From: Halomonas campaniensis
GTDB lineage: Bacteria; Pseudomonadota; Gammaproteobacteria; Pseudomonadales; Halomonadaceae
Reading direction: 5' to 3'
DNA length: 50,834 bases
NCBI RefSeq assembly: GCF_014193375.1
Contig: NZ_JACHZF010000026.1
Span: 1 to 50,834 of the forward strand
Within the stretch, counting starts at the first letter, position 1. Each line of letters starts with the position of its first letter. Position numbers and translations under genes: made by a program. Positions 9,587 through 18,882 of the stretch are shown here, piece by piece. The notes below the pieces were generated by a model. The model had not been told where the DNA came from. It saw only the letters and a list, made by a program, of their open reading frames with translations, and did no database searches.

Positions 9587-9629
9587 AGCTACAAGGGGTT
9601 TGCTTGTAGCTTGTGCCTTGACGCTTGTC
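9587..9629. repeat. NNCAAGC heptad tract and hairpin at the lipA/lipB convergence
   Basis: On the minus strand four heptads read GACAAGC, GTCAAGG, CACAAGC, TACAAGC (9629 to 9602). They are followed by a 9-bp stem (agctacaag at 9587-9595 with cttgtagct at 9603-9611) that could act as a weak bidirectional terminator for the convergent lipA and lipB. The tract lies inside the 3' end of lipB. A similar four-heptad tract precedes the terminator after purH. Confidence 0.6.
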
Positions 9630-10266
9630 CCAGGGTCCTGCCCAGCTCGAGCGCCAGGCACGCCGCCAGGCGCTCCCCCACCGCCGCCACATCCGGACAG
9701 TCGTCCACCAGGTCCGCCAGGCGCGTCATCGCCATGCCGGCGTAGCCGCAGGGGTTGATGCGCTGGAACGGCGAGAGGTCGCCGTCGACGTTGAGGGCCA
9801 CCCCGTGGAAGCTGCCGCCGCGGCGGATGCGCAGCCCCAGCGAGGCGATCTTGGCCTCCCCCACGTAGACGCCCGGCGCATCGGGGCGCGCCCGGGCCTC
9901 GACCCCGTGCTCCGCCAGCAGGTCGATCACCGCATTCTCCAGGGCGCTGACCAGCTCGCGCACGCCGAGCCCCGCCCGGCGCACGTCGATCAGCGGATAG
10001 AGCACCACCTGGCCGGGGCCGTGGTAGGTCACCTGGCCGCCGCGGTCGGTCGCCACCACGGGGATGTCGCCGGGCATCAGCAGGTGCTCGGGCTTGCCGG
10101 CGCGCCCCTGGGTGAACACCGGGTCGTGCTCGACCAGCCAGAACTGGTCCGGGGTCCCGGCATCGCGGGCGTCGGTGAGATCGCGCATCGCCTGCCACAC
10201 CGGCTCGTAGGGGCGACGGCCCAGCCGATGCAGCTCGACGGGGGGCAGGACAGGAGCGGCCGCCAT
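9589..10266 (-). CDS. lipB: Octanoyltransferase
   Basis: LipB moves octanoate from acyl carrier protein to lipoyl domains, feeding LipA. The 225-aa product shows [15 protein letters not shown], the catalytic-lysine region [14 protein letters not shown] and the cysteine in INPCGYAG. Its ATG overlaps the ybeD stop by one base (TGATG), indicating coupling. It is slightly longer than E. coli LipB (213 aa). Residues about 213-222 are encoded by a heptad repeat tract (9602-9629), so the C-terminus (ending RHKLQANPL) looks like a repeat-derived extension rather than part of the fold. Confidence 0.96.
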   Translation of the reverse strand: MAAAPVLPPVELHRLGRRPYEPVWQAMRDLTDARDAGTPDQFWLVEHDPVFTQGRAGKPEHLLMPGDIPVVATDRGGQVTYHGPGQVVLYPLIDVRRAGLGVRELVSALENAVIDLLAEHGVEARARPDAPGVYVGEAKIASLGLRIRRGGSFHGVALNVDGDLSPFQRINPCGYAGMAMTRLADLVDDCPDVAAVGERLAACLALELGRTLGQASRHKLQANPL

Positions 10267-10577
10267 CACACCACCATGTGCACGCGGCCGGTGGCCTTGA
10301 GCTCGACGAACAGCGCCTGCAGCTGAGCCTCGCCGGTGGCGCGGATGGTCAGGCGCACCGACTGGAAGCGCCCGTTGCGGCTCGGCACCACCTCGATCAC
10401 GGTGGGGTCGAACTCGGGATCGTGGCGGGAGACGATCTGGCAGACGCTGGCGGCGAAATCCTCGGCGGCATCGCCCACCACCTTGAGGGGGTAGCGGCAG
10501 GGGAAGGTGATCTTCGGCGGCTTGCCGCCCGCCGGGCGGCCGGGGGCGCGCAGATCACGCAGTGACTTGTCGTTCAT
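10266..10577 (-). CDS. ybeD: YbeD-like DUF493 protein
   Basis: This 103-aa protein belongs to the DUF493/YbeD family, small ACT-like ferredoxin-fold proteins usually found between dacA and lipB. Recognisable stretches are [13 protein letters not shown] at the N-terminal side and [15 protein letters not shown] in the middle. The exact role is unknown; a regulatory role in lipoate metabolism has been suggested from its position. The ATG at 10577 has GGAAGG a few bases upstream and gives the family's usual length; longer in-frame starts would add unrelated sequence. It is coupled to lipB by a one-base overlap. Confidence 0.93.
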   Translation of the reverse strand: MNDKSLRDLRAPGRPAGGKPPKITFPCRYPLKVVGDAAEDFAASVCQIVSRHDPEFDPTVIEVVPSRNGRFQSVRLTIRATGEAQLQALFVELKATGRVHMVV

Positions 10578-10701
10578 GGAGCCTTCCGGCGAGTCGTGAA
10601 TATCCCGCCATTTTACGCAAGCCGGCGGCCAGCGGCCAGTTGGCAAGGATCAAGGGGGCCAGGACGCCCTGTTCCTTGCCCCCTGGTGACGGGCCGATGG
10701 A

Positions 10702-11910
10702 CTAGCCGAACCAGCCGCCGATCAGGTTGCTGAAGAAGCGCCGCACCTGGTCGATGAGCCGCTTGACCAGGCCGCCCTCCTCGACGGTCTCCAGGGCCAC
10801 CAGCGGCTGCTCGCCGACCACCTCCTCGCCGAGGCGCACCTCCAGGGTGCCGACGCGCTCGCCGGCCTGGATCGGGGCGGCCAGGTCGGCGCGGATATCG
10901 AGGCGCGCGGTGAGCTCCTCGTTGCGGGCCCGGGGCACGGTCATCACCACGTCGCGGTCGACGCCGACGCGCAGCTCATTGCTGTCGCCCCCCCAGATCC
11001 GCGGGGTGTTGAGCACCGAGCCGCGGTCGTAGAGCTTCAGGGTCTCGAAGTAGCGAAAGCCGAAGCTGAGCAGCTTCTGGGTCTCCTGGGCCCGGGCCTC
11101 CTCGGAGCTGGTGCCCATGACCACCGAGATCAGGCGCATGTCGTCGCGCTTGGCGGAGGCCACCAGGCCATAGCCCGCCTCGGTGGTCCACCCCGTCTTG
11201 AGGCCATCGACGGTGGGGTCGCGCCACAGCAGGCGGTTGCGGTTGGGCTGGCGGATATCGTTGTAGGTGAAGTACTTCTCCGCGTAGATGGCGTAGTGCT
11301 CGGGGTAGTCGTTGATGATGTACTGGGAGAGCAGCGCCATGTCGCGGGCCGAGGAGTAGTGATTCTCCCCGGGCAGGCCGGTGGCGTTCTGGAAGTTGGT
11401 GTTGTGCAGCCCCAGCCGGGTGGCGTGCTGGTTCATCAGATCGGCGAAGGGGGCCTCGCCGCCCGAGAGGTGCTCGGCCACCGCGACGCTGGCATCGTTG
11501 CCCGAGGCGATGATGATCCCGTACAGCAGGTCGCGGATGGCCACCTGGGTATCCACCTCGATGAACATCTTGGAGCCGCCGGTGCGCCAGGCGTTCTCGC
11601 TGACCCGCACCATGTCGTCCAGGGCGATATTGCCGCGGTCGAGCTCGCGCTCCACCAGGTAGGCGGTCATCAGCTTGGTGAGGCTCGCCGGGGGCAGGCG
11701 CTCGTCGGCATTGTGCTCGACCAGTACCCGGCCGCTGTCGGCATCCATCAGGATCCAGGAGCTGGCGGCCAGCTGGGGCGGCGACGGGATCATGGTCTGG
11801 GGCTGTGGCTGCTGGGGCACCGGAACGCCCTGGGCCAGCGCCAGGGGCACCACCAGCAGCAGGCCCAGCAGCACCGCCCGGAAACGACGTGGGGAAAACA
11901 GCTCTCTCAT
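10702..11910 (-). CDS. dacA: D-alanyl-D-alanine carboxypeptidase (PBP5/6 type)
   Basis: DacA trims the terminal D-alanine from peptidoglycan pentapeptides in the periplasm. The 402-aa protein has a signal peptide (RAVLLGLLLVVPLALAQG) and the three serine penicillin-binding motifs: SLTK (in PPASLTKLM), SGN (in ASGNDASVA) and KTG (in DGLKTGWT). A C-terminal beta domain and an amphipathic anchoring helix (RLIDQVRRFFSNLIGGWFG) follow. I chose the ATG at 11910 because the signal peptide starts there; an ATG at 11925 is an alternative. No strong ribosome binding site distinguishes them. It lies 44 bases after rlpA in the elongation cluster. Confidence 0.95.
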   Translation of the reverse strand: MRELFSPRRFRAVLLGLLLVVPLALAQGVPVPQQPQPQTMIPSPPQLAASSWILMDADSGRVLVEHNADERLPPASLTKLMTAYLVERELDRGNIALDDMVRVSENAWRTGGSKMFIEVDTQVAIRDLLYGIIIASGNDASVAVAEHLSGGEAPFADLMNQHATRLGLHNTNFQNATGLPGENHYSSARDMALLSQYIINDYPEHYAIYAEKYFTYNDIRQPNRNRLLWRDPTVDGLKTGWTTEAGYGLVASAKRDDMRLISVVMGTSSEEARAQETQKLLSFGFRYFETLKLYDRGSVLNTPRIWGGDSNELRVGVDRDVVMTVPRARNEELTARLDIRADLAAPIQAGERVGTLEVRLGEEVVGEQPLVALETVEEGGLVKRLIDQVRRFFSNLIGGWFG

Positions 11911-11954
11911 GGGGACGGATCTCATCGGGGATTGCGGTAAGGGGTCGGGCGCCC

Positions 11955-13004
11955 TCACGGGGCGCCGTTGACGATAAAGGCCTGGTCGAAGCCGGCGCGA
12001 CGCAGCTCGTCGCGCACGGGATCCACCTGGCCGGCATGGGCCAGCGGGCCCACCTGGACACGATGCATGCCGGTGGCCGCCTCCACCCGCACCGGGTGGG
12101 AGAGCTCGGCCTGCAGGCGCGACTTCAGGGCCTGGGCGCTCTCGGCGGAGCCCAGGGCGGCGATCTGCAGGTAGATGGGGCGGCCATCCGCGGGGCGGCC
12201 ATCCGCGGGGCGGCCATCCGTGGGGCTGCCGTCAGCCGGGCGGCCCTCTGCGGGTCTGCCGCCAGAGGCGGCAGCCCCGTTGGCGGACGGTGCGGCCTGC
12301 GCCACAGGAGCGGCCTGCGGCGCAGGGGCAGAGACCACCTGGCTGGCCGCCTGGCGGGCAGGCGGCGCGACCGCGGCGGCGGTGCCGTTGCTGCGCGCCC
12401 CGCCGTTCTCGGCCAGCCACCGCTCCACGTCGATCGCCTCCACCTTCACGCGCCCGGTGCCCCGGTCGAGGATGTCCAGACGCGCCGCGGCGGCGTAGGA
12501 GAGGTCGATTTCGCGGTCGTTGTGGAAGGGGCCGCGATCGTTGACCCGCACGATCACCGAGTTGCCGCTGTCCAGGCTGGTCACCCGGGCATAGGTCGGC
12601 AGCGGCAGCGACCGGTGGGCGGCGGACATCTTGTACATGTCATAGATCTCGCCGTTGGAGGTCGCGTAGCCGTGGAACTTCTCGCCGTACCAGGAGGCGG
12701 TGCCCTGGCGGGCATAGCCGCGGGCATCGGGCAGTACCTGGTAGGTCTTGCCCCACACCTCGTAGGTGGGCCGGTTGCCGCCCCGGGAGGGCGCCTCGAG
12801 GCGCGGCACCGCATCCGGCACCCGGCTGACATCCGGCGGTTCCATGGGGTAGGCGTCGCCGGTCATGGCGTAGCGCCCTCCGCCGCCAGCGGGCGTGGCG
12901 GCCGGCGCGGCACCGCTATCCCGCGGGCCGGAAGGGGCACTGCCTCCCCCACCGGCGCAGCCGGCCAGCAGGGCCACCACCATCAGCATCGGCAAGGGGT
13001 TCAT
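11955..13004 (-). CDS. rlpA: Septal ring lytic transglycosylase RlpA, SPOR lipoprotein
   Basis: RlpA cleaves denuded glycan strands and binds the division site through its SPOR domain. The 349-aa product begins with a lipobox (VALLAGC). It then has the double-psi barrel (GTASWYGEKFHGYATSNGE, MSAAHRSLPLPTYARV, VNDRGPFHNDREIDLSYAAA) and a C-terminal SPOR domain from about residue 275 (IYLQIAALGSAESAQAL). The linker holds five tandem 15-base repeats encoding RPADG-like pentapeptides (12181-12255). The start follows GAGGAGG and overlaps the mltB stop by four bases (ATGA). Confidence 0.95.
   Translation of the reverse strand: MNPLPMLMVVALLAGCAGGGGSAPSGPRDSGAAPAATPAGGGGRYAMTGDAYPMEPPDVSRVPDAVPRLEAPSRGGNRPTYEVWGKTYQVLPDARGYARQGTASWYGEKFHGYATSNGEIYDMYKMSAAHRSLPLPTYARVTSLDSGNSVIVRVNDRGPFHNDREIDLSYAAAARLDILDRGTGRVKVEAIDVERWLAENGGARSNGTAAAVAPPARQAASQVVSAPAPQAAPVAQAAPSANGAAASGGRPAEGRPADGSPTDGRPADGRPADGRPIYLQIAALGSAESAQALKSRLQAELSHPVRVEAATGMHRVQVGPLAHAGQVDPVRDELRRAGFDQAFIVNGAP
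12181..12255. repeat. 15-bp tandem repeat inside rlpA
   Basis: Five 15-base units, the first two identical (cggccatccgcgggg) and the others diverged, encode the pentapeptide linker (RPADG, SPTDG, RPAEG) just before the SPOR domain. The identical units invite slippage, so linker length probably varies between strains without a frameshift. Confidence 0.85.
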
Positions 13005-14083
13005 GGGGCCTCCTCGGCAACGCGGCTCACCGCCTCGAGCCAGTGGGCGTCCAGCGCCCGGGCGTCGGCGATCGCCTCGGCAAGCTCGATCACCGCCATG
13101 GCATACAGGTGGCTGTGATTGTAACGGGTGATCACGTAGAAATTGTGCTCGCCCAGCACGTAGCGCCAGTTCTGCTCCCCGTCCTCCAGCGACACCGGCA
13201 GCAGGCGATGCTCCTCTGCCAGCCCCTCGGGAACCTCGAGGCCCGCGTCGGCGAGCGCGGCCGCCGGCACGGCGGGCGGGCGGGCGGCCCGGTTGAAGTC
13301 GATGTCGGCCGGCGGCGGGGCGGGGCCCTCGGCCTCGTGGTAGAGGGGCTCGCCGGCGCGCCAGCCGTGCTCGGCGAAGTAGTTGCCCACGCTGCCGATG
13401 GCATCCACCGGGTTGGTCCAGAGGTCGCGGATGCCGTCGTCGTCGAAGTCGACCGCATAGGCGCGGTAGCTGGTGGGGATGAACTGGGGGTAGCCCATGG
13501 CGCCGGCATAGGAGCCCTGCAGCTCGCCGGGCTCGACCCCCTGCTCGTGGGTGATCTCCAGGAAGGCGCCCAGCTCGCCGCGGAAGAAGTCGCCCCGCGT
13601 CGGGTGGTGGAAGGCCAGGGTCGCCAGGGAGTCGAGCACCCGATGGCGACCGGTGAAGCGGCCATAGCTGGTCTCGACGCCGATGATGGCGGCGATCACC
13701 TCGGGGGGCACCCCGTACTCGGCCTCGGCGCGACGGAAGGCGTCGCGGTGCGCCTCGATGAAGGTCACTCCGCGATGGATGCGTTCAGGCTGCAGGAAGA
13801 TCCGGCGGTATTCGTCCCAGCGCAGGCGGCGCTCGGCGGCGCCGGCCATGGCATCCAGCACGCCCTGCTGGAAGGCGGCCTCGCCCATCACCCGCTCCAG
13901 CCAGTCGCGCTCGATGCCCTTCTCGGCCAGCTCGCCGACCAGGGCGCGGGTGGCGTCGTGCCGGCGGGGGTCGAAGTCCGCTGCGGCGGCCGTTGCTGCG
14001 GCGGCCGTGGCCGCCAGCAGCGACAGGCCGGTGCCGACGGCCCAGGCCAGCGCGCTCGATCCATGAAAACGGGACACCGTCAT
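13001..14083 (-). CDS. mltB: Membrane-bound/periplasmic lytic murein transglycosylase B
   Basis: MltB-type enzymes cut peptidoglycan to 1,6-anhydromuropeptides. The 360-aa protein has an alanine-rich signal peptide (ALAWAVGTGLSLLAATAAAA), the catalytic-glutamate motif AAIIGVETSYGRFTG, and the GAMGYPQFIPTSY and DLWTNPVDAIGSVGNYF signatures. No lipobox cysteine is visible, so it is more like the soluble SltB1 form than E. coli MltB. The ATG at 14083 follows GGGAGAGG. Its stop overlaps the rlpA start, and rodA lies 36 bases upstream. Confidence 0.94.
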   Translation of the reverse strand: MTVSRFHGSSALAWAVGTGLSLLAATAAAATAAAADFDPRRHDATRALVGELAEKGIERDWLERVMGEAAFQQGVLDAMAGAAERRLRWDEYRRIFLQPERIHRGVTFIEAHRDAFRRAEAEYGVPPEVIAAIIGVETSYGRFTGRHRVLDSLATLAFHHPTRGDFFRGELGAFLEITHEQGVEPGELQGSYAGAMGYPQFIPTSYRAYAVDFDDDGIRDLWTNPVDAIGSVGNYFAEHGWRAGEPLYHEAEGPAPPPADIDFNRAARPPAVPAAALADAGLEVPEGLAEEHRLLPVSLEDGEQNWRYVLGEHNFYVITRYNHSHLYAMAVIELAEAIADARALDAHWLEAVSRVAEEAP

Positions 14084-14119
14084 GCTGTTGCCTCTCCCTG
14101 GAAGTGCCAACTGCCGGCG

Positions 14120-15280
14120 CTAGCGCGGCAGCAGCCGGCGATGGGCGTGGATGGCCATGAGAATACCGAAACCGGCCATCAAGGTCACGCTGGAGGTCCC
14201 CCCGTAGCTGACCAGCGGGAGCGGCACGCCGACCACCGGCAGGATGCCGCTGACCATGCCCACGTTGACGAACACGTAGATGAAGAAGGTCAGGATGATG
14301 CTGCCGGCCACCAGGCGCCCGAAGGTGTCCTGGGCGCCGGCGGCGAGCCACAGGCCGCGGGTGATGATCAGCAGGTAGAGCAGCAGCACCGCCAGCATGC
14401 CGACCAGCCCGAACTCCTCGCCCAGCACCGCCACGATGAAGTCGGTGTGGCGTTCCGGCAGGAACTCCAGCTGGGACTGGGTGCCCTGCAGCCAGCCCTT
14501 GCCGAATACCCCGCCGCTGCCGATGGCGGTGGTCGACTGGATGATGTTCCAGCCCGAGCCCAGCGGGTCACTGTTGGGGTCGAGGAAGGTCAGCACCCGC
14601 TGGCGCTGGTAGTTGTGCAGGTTCATCCACAGCAGCGGCAGCGCCGCGGCAGCCAGCACCCCCAGCCCCAGGATGAAGCGCCAGGAGAGCCCCGCCAGCA
14701 GCACCACGAAGACCGCGGCCGACCCCACCAGCAGCGAGGTGCCCAGGTCCGGTTGCCTGGCGATCAGCGCCACCGGCACGCCGATGATCAGCGCGCAGAC
14801 CGCCAGGTCCCGCAGCCGCGGCGGCAGTTCGCGACGGCTCAGGTAGGCGGCCACCATCAGCGGCATGGCCAGCTTCATCAGCTCGGAGGGCTGGAAGCGG
14901 ATCACCCCGGGGATCACCAGCCAGCGCTGGGCCCCCATGCCCATGTCCCCCACCAGCTCCACCGCCACCAGCATCAGCACCCCGGCCAGGTAGACCGGCA
15001 GCGCCCAGCGCAGCAGAGTGGTGGGCGATAGCTGGGCGATCAGGAACATCACGACCAGCGCCACCCCGAAGCGCAGGGCCTGGGCGGTCACCGCGGCCGG
15101 TCGCTGCCCGCTGGCGCTGTAGAGCACCGCCAGGCCCGCGACCATCAGCACCAGCAGCATGGCCAGCAGCCAGGGGTCCAGGTGCAGGCGCTCCCACAGG
15201 CTGCGGCGGCGGGCGATGCCGCTGGCCGGCGGGCGAACCGGATGGGCGCGCAGCACCCGCGAGAGATCGATCATCGCCAT
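14120..15280 (-). CDS. rodA: Rod-shape peptidoglycan glycosyltransferase RodA (SEDS family)
   Basis: RodA polymerises lipid II in the elongasome together with PBP2. The 386-aa product is strongly hydrophobic with about ten membrane segments and carries SEDS motifs GAQRWLVIPGVIRFQPSEL, RQPDLGTSLL, TAIGSGGVFGKGWLQGTQ and the C-terminal LPLVSYGGTSSVTLMAGFG. The start at 15280 lies three bases past the mrdA stop. A second in-frame ATG at 15274 is possible and the ribosome binding site is weak for both, consistent with coupling to mrdA. Confidence 0.97.
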   Translation of the reverse strand: MAMIDLSRVLRAHPVRPPASGIARRRSLWERLHLDPWLLAMLLVLMVAGLAVLYSASGQRPAAVTAQALRFGVALVVMFLIAQLSPTTLLRWALPVYLAGVLMLVAVELVGDMGMGAQRWLVIPGVIRFQPSELMKLAMPLMVAAYLSRRELPPRLRDLAVCALIIGVPVALIARQPDLGTSLLVGSAAVFVVLLAGLSWRFILGLGVLAAAALPLLWMNLHNYQRQRVLTFLDPNSDPLGSGWNIIQSTTAIGSGGVFGKGWLQGTQSQLEFLPERHTDFIVAVLGEEFGLVGMLAVLLLYLLIITRGLWLAAGAQDTFGRLVAGSIILTFFIYVFVNVGMVSGILPVVGVPLPLVSYGGTSSVTLMAGFGILMAIHAHRRLLPR

Positions 15281-15283
15281 GGG

Positions 15284-17191
15284 TCAGTTCCCCGCCACGC
15301 TGCCGTCGTCATTCTCGAGCACCTCGCGAAGCTCCTCGATATCCGGCTCCTCGTCCTCGAGCAGCCAGGCATCGGTCATGGCCCGGGCCAGGTGGGCGGC
15401 ATGGGTGCTGCCGCCGCCGGCGTTCTCGACGATCACCGAGACGGCGATCTGCGGCTCCTCCAGCGGCGCGAAGGCCATGAACAGGGCGTGGTCGCGCAGC
15501 CGTTCGGCCAGCTCCTCGGCGTTGTACTTCTGGTCCTGGCCCAGCGAGAAGACCTGGGCGGTGCCCGACTTGCCCCCCATGCGGTACTCCAGGCCGACCC
15601 CGGTGCGCCGCGCCGTGCCCTCGCTGCCGGTCAGCACCTTCTCCATGCCGGCGTAGATGCGGTCCCACCAGGCGTCGTTGCTCAGGGTGATGTCCTCCGG
15701 GGTCTCGGGCAGGTCGAGGGGGACCGGCTCATCGCCGATGCGGCTCGCCAGGCGCGGCTTGACCCACTCCCCGCGGTTGGCCAGTACCGCCGTGGCGGTG
15801 GCCAGCTGCAGCGGCGTGACCTGCCAGTAGCCCTGGCCGATGCCTACCGAGAGGGTCTCGCCGGGATACCAGGGCTGGTTGAAGCGCCCGCGCTTCCAGT
15901 CCCGGGAGGGCATCAGCGCGGTGCTCTCGCCGAACACGTCGTGCCCCACCCGCTGACCGAAGCCGAAGGCGTCCATGTTCTCGTGGAGCCGGTCGATACC
16001 CAGGTCGTGGGCCAGGGAGTAGTAGTAGGTGTTGTTGGAGACGGCGATGGAGCGCTCCATGTCGACCCGGCCATGCCCCCAGCGCAGCCAGTTGCGGTAG
16101 CGGCGGGAGTCGTTGGGCAGCTGGTAGTAGCCCGGATCGAAGACGGTCTTGTCCGGGGTGATCACCCCCTCGGCCAGCCCCGCCAGGGCCAGGAAGGGCT
16201 TGATGGTGGAGCCTGGCGGGTAGTGGCCGCGGATCGCCCGGTTGTAGAGCGGCAGGTCGAGGTCCTCCTGCAGCGCGCGGTAGGAGGCGACGTCGATGCC
16301 GGTGACGAACTGGTTGCTGTCGAACCCCGGGGCCGAGACCATGGCGAGGATCTCGCCGGTGGCCGGCACGATGGCGACGATGGAGCCGCGGCGACCGTCG
16401 AGCAGCTCGTAGGCCAGGGTCTGGAGCTGCTTGTCGAGGGTCAGGGTCAGGTTCTGGCCGGGCACCGGGTCGGTGCGCCCCAGCTCGCGCAGCACCCGGC
16501 CGCGGGCATTGGTCTCGACCTTGCGCAGCCCCGCCTGGCCATGCAGGGCATCCTCGTAGTAGCGCTCCACCCCGGTCTTGCCGATGAAGTGGGTTCCGGC
16601 GTAGCGGCCGGCATCCAGGGTCTGCAGTTCCTCGGCGTTGATGCGCCCCACGTAGCCCAGGGCATGGGCCATCACCTCGGCATCGGGATAGTAGCGCAGC
16701 AGCTGGGCCTCCACCTCGACCCCGGGGAGCAGGTGGCGGTTGACCGCCAGCCGGGCGATCTGCGCCTCGTCCAGGTCGCTCATCAGCAGTGCCGGCTGGA
16801 AGGGGCGCTGGCGCTGGCGGGAGCGCACCCGGAAGGCCTCGGCCTCCTCGTCGGGCAGCTCGAGCAGCTCCACCAGCAGCGCCAGGGTGGCGTCCAGGTC
16901 GTCGACCCGCTCGCGCACCAGGGTCAGGTTGTAGGTGGGCCGGTTCTCGGCCAGCAGCACGCCGTTGCGGTCGTAGATCAGGCCGCGGGTCGGCGGCAGC
17001 GGCTCGACCCGCACGCGGTTCTTCTCGGAGCGGGTGCTGTAGACCTCATGCTGGACCACCTGCAGATAGGCCAGCCGGCCCATCAGCAGCCCGGTGAGGG
17101 CGAAGACGAGCACCACGGCCAGCAGCGCGCGCATGCGGAAGATGCGCAGCTCCTGTTCGGGGCTCTTCAGGTTTTGGCGGGTCTTGCGCAT
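15284..17191 (-). CDS. mrdA: Peptidoglycan D,D-transpeptidase PBP2
   Basis: PBP2 is the elongasome transpeptidase that partners RodA. The 635-aa protein has one N-terminal membrane anchor (ALLAVVLVFALTGLLMGRLA), a pedestal with the class B signature PTRGLIYDRNGVLLAEN, and the transpeptidase motifs SxxK in YPPGSTIKPF, SNN in IAVSNNTYYY, and KSG in MGGKSGTAQ. I use the ATG at 17191; an upstream in-frame GTG at 17203 is less likely. It sits between rlmH (27 bases upstream) and rodA (three bases downstream). Confidence 0.97.
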   Translation of the reverse strand: MRKTRQNLKSPEQELRIFRMRALLAVVLVFALTGLLMGRLAYLQVVQHEVYSTRSEKNRVRVEPLPPTRGLIYDRNGVLLAENRPTYNLTLVRERVDDLDATLALLVELLELPDEEAEAFRVRSRQRQRPFQPALLMSDLDEAQIARLAVNRHLLPGVEVEAQLLRYYPDAEVMAHALGYVGRINAEELQTLDAGRYAGTHFIGKTGVERYYEDALHGQAGLRKVETNARGRVLRELGRTDPVPGQNLTLTLDKQLQTLAYELLDGRRGSIVAIVPATGEILAMVSAPGFDSNQFVTGIDVASYRALQEDLDLPLYNRAIRGHYPPGSTIKPFLALAGLAEGVITPDKTVFDPGYYQLPNDSRRYRNWLRWGHGRVDMERSIAVSNNTYYYSLAHDLGIDRLHENMDAFGFGQRVGHDVFGESTALMPSRDWKRGRFNQPWYPGETLSVGIGQGYWQVTPLQLATATAVLANRGEWVKPRLASRIGDEPVPLDLPETPEDITLSNDAWWDRIYAGMEKVLTGSEGTARRTGVGLEYRMGGKSGTAQVFSLGQDQKYNAEELAERLRDHALFMAFAPLEEPQIAVSVIVENAGGGSTHAAHLARAMTDAWLLEDEEPDIEELREVLENDDGSVAGN

Positions 17192-17218
17192 GGGACTCGG
17201 CACCAGGCGGCTGGCTCA

Positions 17219-17686
17219 TCAGCGGTGATAGGGGTGGCCGACCATCAGCGTCCAGGCGCGATAGAGCTGTTCGGCCAGCAGGATGCGCACCAGCGGGTGG
17301 GGCAGGGTCAGCGGCGAGAGCGACCAGCGCTGGTCGGCGGCGGCGGAGAGCCCCGGCTCGAGGCCATCGGGGCCGCCCACCAGCAGCGCCACGTCCCGGC
17401 CTTCCAGGCGCCAGGCCTCGGCCTGCTCGGCGAGCTGCTCGGTGCTCCAGGCCTTGCCGCCCACCTCAAGCGCCACCACCTGCTCGTCGCCGCGCAGGCG
17501 GGCCCGTATCCGCTCGGCCTCCAGGGCCATGGCCCGCGGGATATCGGCATTCTTGCCACGCTGGCCCGGGGCGATCTCCTCCACCTCCAGGGCGAAGTCC
17601 CGGGGGAGCCGCTTGCGGTACTCCTCGACCCCCTGGGTCACCCAGGCCGGCATGCGGGTCCCCACCGCCAGCAGGCGGACTCTCAT
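17219..17686 (-). CDS. rlmH: 23S rRNA pseudouridine1915 N3-methyltransferase
   Basis: RlmH is a SPOUT (knotted) methyltransferase that modifies pseudouridine 1915 of 23S rRNA on assembled ribosomes. The 155-aa length from the ATG at 17686 equals that of E. coli RlmH, and longer in-frame starts would add junk. Signatures are [16 protein letters not shown] at the start, the SAM-pocket [13 protein letters not shown], and the C-terminal [24 protein letters not shown]. The start overlaps the rsfS stop by four bases (ATGA). Confidence 0.98.
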   Translation of the reverse strand: MRVRLLAVGTRMPAWVTQGVEEYRKRLPRDFALEVEEIAPGQRGKNADIPRAMALEAERIRARLRGDEQVVALEVGGKAWSTEQLAEQAEAWRLEGRDVALLVGGPDGLEPGLSAAADQRWSLSPLTLPHPLVRILLAEQLYRAWTLMVGHPYHR

Positions 17687-18060
17687 GCCCCGCGGACCTC
17701 GCCCCCGTCGCGCCGGGCGGCGCGGTCGGCATCGCTGGGCAGGTCGGCCCACAGGCGCTCCAGGTCGTAGAGCTGGCGGGTCTCGGGCAGCATCACATGC
17801 ACCACGACATCCCCCAGGTCCACCAGCACCCAGTCGGCGCCGTTCTCGCCCTCGACGCCCAGCGGCTGCAGGCCGGCCTGCTTGGCCTTCTCGACCACGC
17901 TGGCCGCCAGGGCCGCCACGTGGCGGGTGGAGGTACCGCTGGCGACCACCATCAGGTCGGTCACGCTGGTCAGCGTCGAGACATCCAGCTGGGCGATGTC
18001 CTTGGCCTTGAGATCCTCCAGGGCGTCCACCACCAGAGTCTTGAGTGCGTCAATATGCAT
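17683..18060 (-). CDS. rsfS: Ribosomal silencing factor
   Basis: RsfS binds L14 on the 50S subunit and blocks subunit joining when nutrients are low. The 125-aa protein has the family core [34 protein letters not shown] and [29 protein letters not shown]. The ATG at 18060 is preceded by AGAAG. The C-terminal tail ([15 protein letters not shown]) is an unconserved extension. A 129-base spacer separates it from nadD; I see no gene in that spacer. Confidence 0.97.
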   Translation of the reverse strand: MHIDALKTLVVDALEDLKAKDIAQLDVSTLTSVTDLMVVASGTSTRHVAALAASVVEKAKQAGLQPLGVEGENGADWVLVDLGDVVVHVMLPETRQLYDLERLWADLPSDADRAARRDGGEVRGA

Positions 18061-18189
18061 AGGGTCTTCTGTCTGAATGTCGTTGAACCGCCATTGTAAC
18101 GCCTTGACCGCCGGCTGGCAGCGCTCGTTCCCGGCCTTTCTGCCATCGCCACTCGGCTCGGGCTGTCCCGAAGGGGAGCAGGGCCATGA

Positions 18190-18882
18190 TCAGTCTCGAT
18201 AGAGCCCGTGGTCGAGCAGGTGGCGCTCCACGGCCTCGGGCAGCAGGTAGCGCACGCTGCGGCCCTCGGCCAGGCGGCGGCGCACCTCGGTGGCGGAGAT
18301 CGCCATGCGCGAGGGCAGGCTGAGGCGCAGCAGCCCGCCGGCGGGGCTCGCCATGAGCGTGTCGGCATCGCCGACCTCGCGCCCGGCGATCAGGGCGTCC
18401 AGTTCGGCGGGCAGCGGCGCCTCGAAGTCGGGGCGGTCGACCACCACCAGGTGGGCCAGGGCAAACAGCCGCTCGGGGTCGCGCCACTCCGCCAGGCGCA
18501 GGAAGGCATCGTGGCCCAGCGCCATCACCAGGCGCGCCTCGGCCCCGAACTCCTCCCGCAGCGAGGCAAGGGTGTCGGCGCTCCAGGAGGGGCCCTCGCG
18601 GTGCAGCTCACGGGGGTCCGCCACCAGGCCCGGCGTATCGCCGATGCCCAGGCGCAACAGGGTCAGGCGGGTCTCCGGGGAGACCCGCGGCTCGCCGCGC
18701 AGCGGCGGCACGCTGGCGGGGATCATGTGCACGCGATCCAGTGCCAGGGCCTCGCGGAGCTCCACGGCGCTGCGCAGGTGGCCGAGATGCACCGGGTCGA
18801 AGGTCCCGCCGAGCATGGCGATGCGCGGCGCGGCGGGCGGATCCTCGACCCGGGCCGGCAGGCCCGGGGCGTGCGGGGTCAC
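18190..18882 (-). CDS. nadD: Nicotinate-nucleotide adenylyltransferase
   Basis: NadD adenylates nicotinate mononucleotide, a central step of NAD synthesis. The 230-aa product has the nucleotidyltransferase motif [26 protein letters not shown] and the C-terminal [10 protein letters not shown]. The start is inferred as GTG at 18882, overlapping the proA stop by four bases (GTGA). That places about 22 residues before GGTFDP, somewhat more than in E. coli, so an internal start closer to the motif cannot be excluded. Confidence 0.95.
   Translation of the reverse strand: MTPHAPGLPARVEDPPAAPRIAMLGGTFDPVHLGHLRSAVELREALALDRVHMIPASVPPLRGEPRVSPETRLTLLRLGIGDTPGLVADPRELHREGPSWSADTLASLREEFGAEARLVMALGHDAFLRLAEWRDPERLFALAHLVVVDRPDFEAPLPAELDALIAGREVGDADTLMASPAGGLLRLSLPSRMAISATEVRRRLAEGRSVRYLLPEAVERHLLDHGLYRD

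Noticed and set aside
15182..17770. 862-codon open frame opposite mrdA and rlmH
   Set aside because: Spans three real genes including their stops and starts; no recognisable domain.
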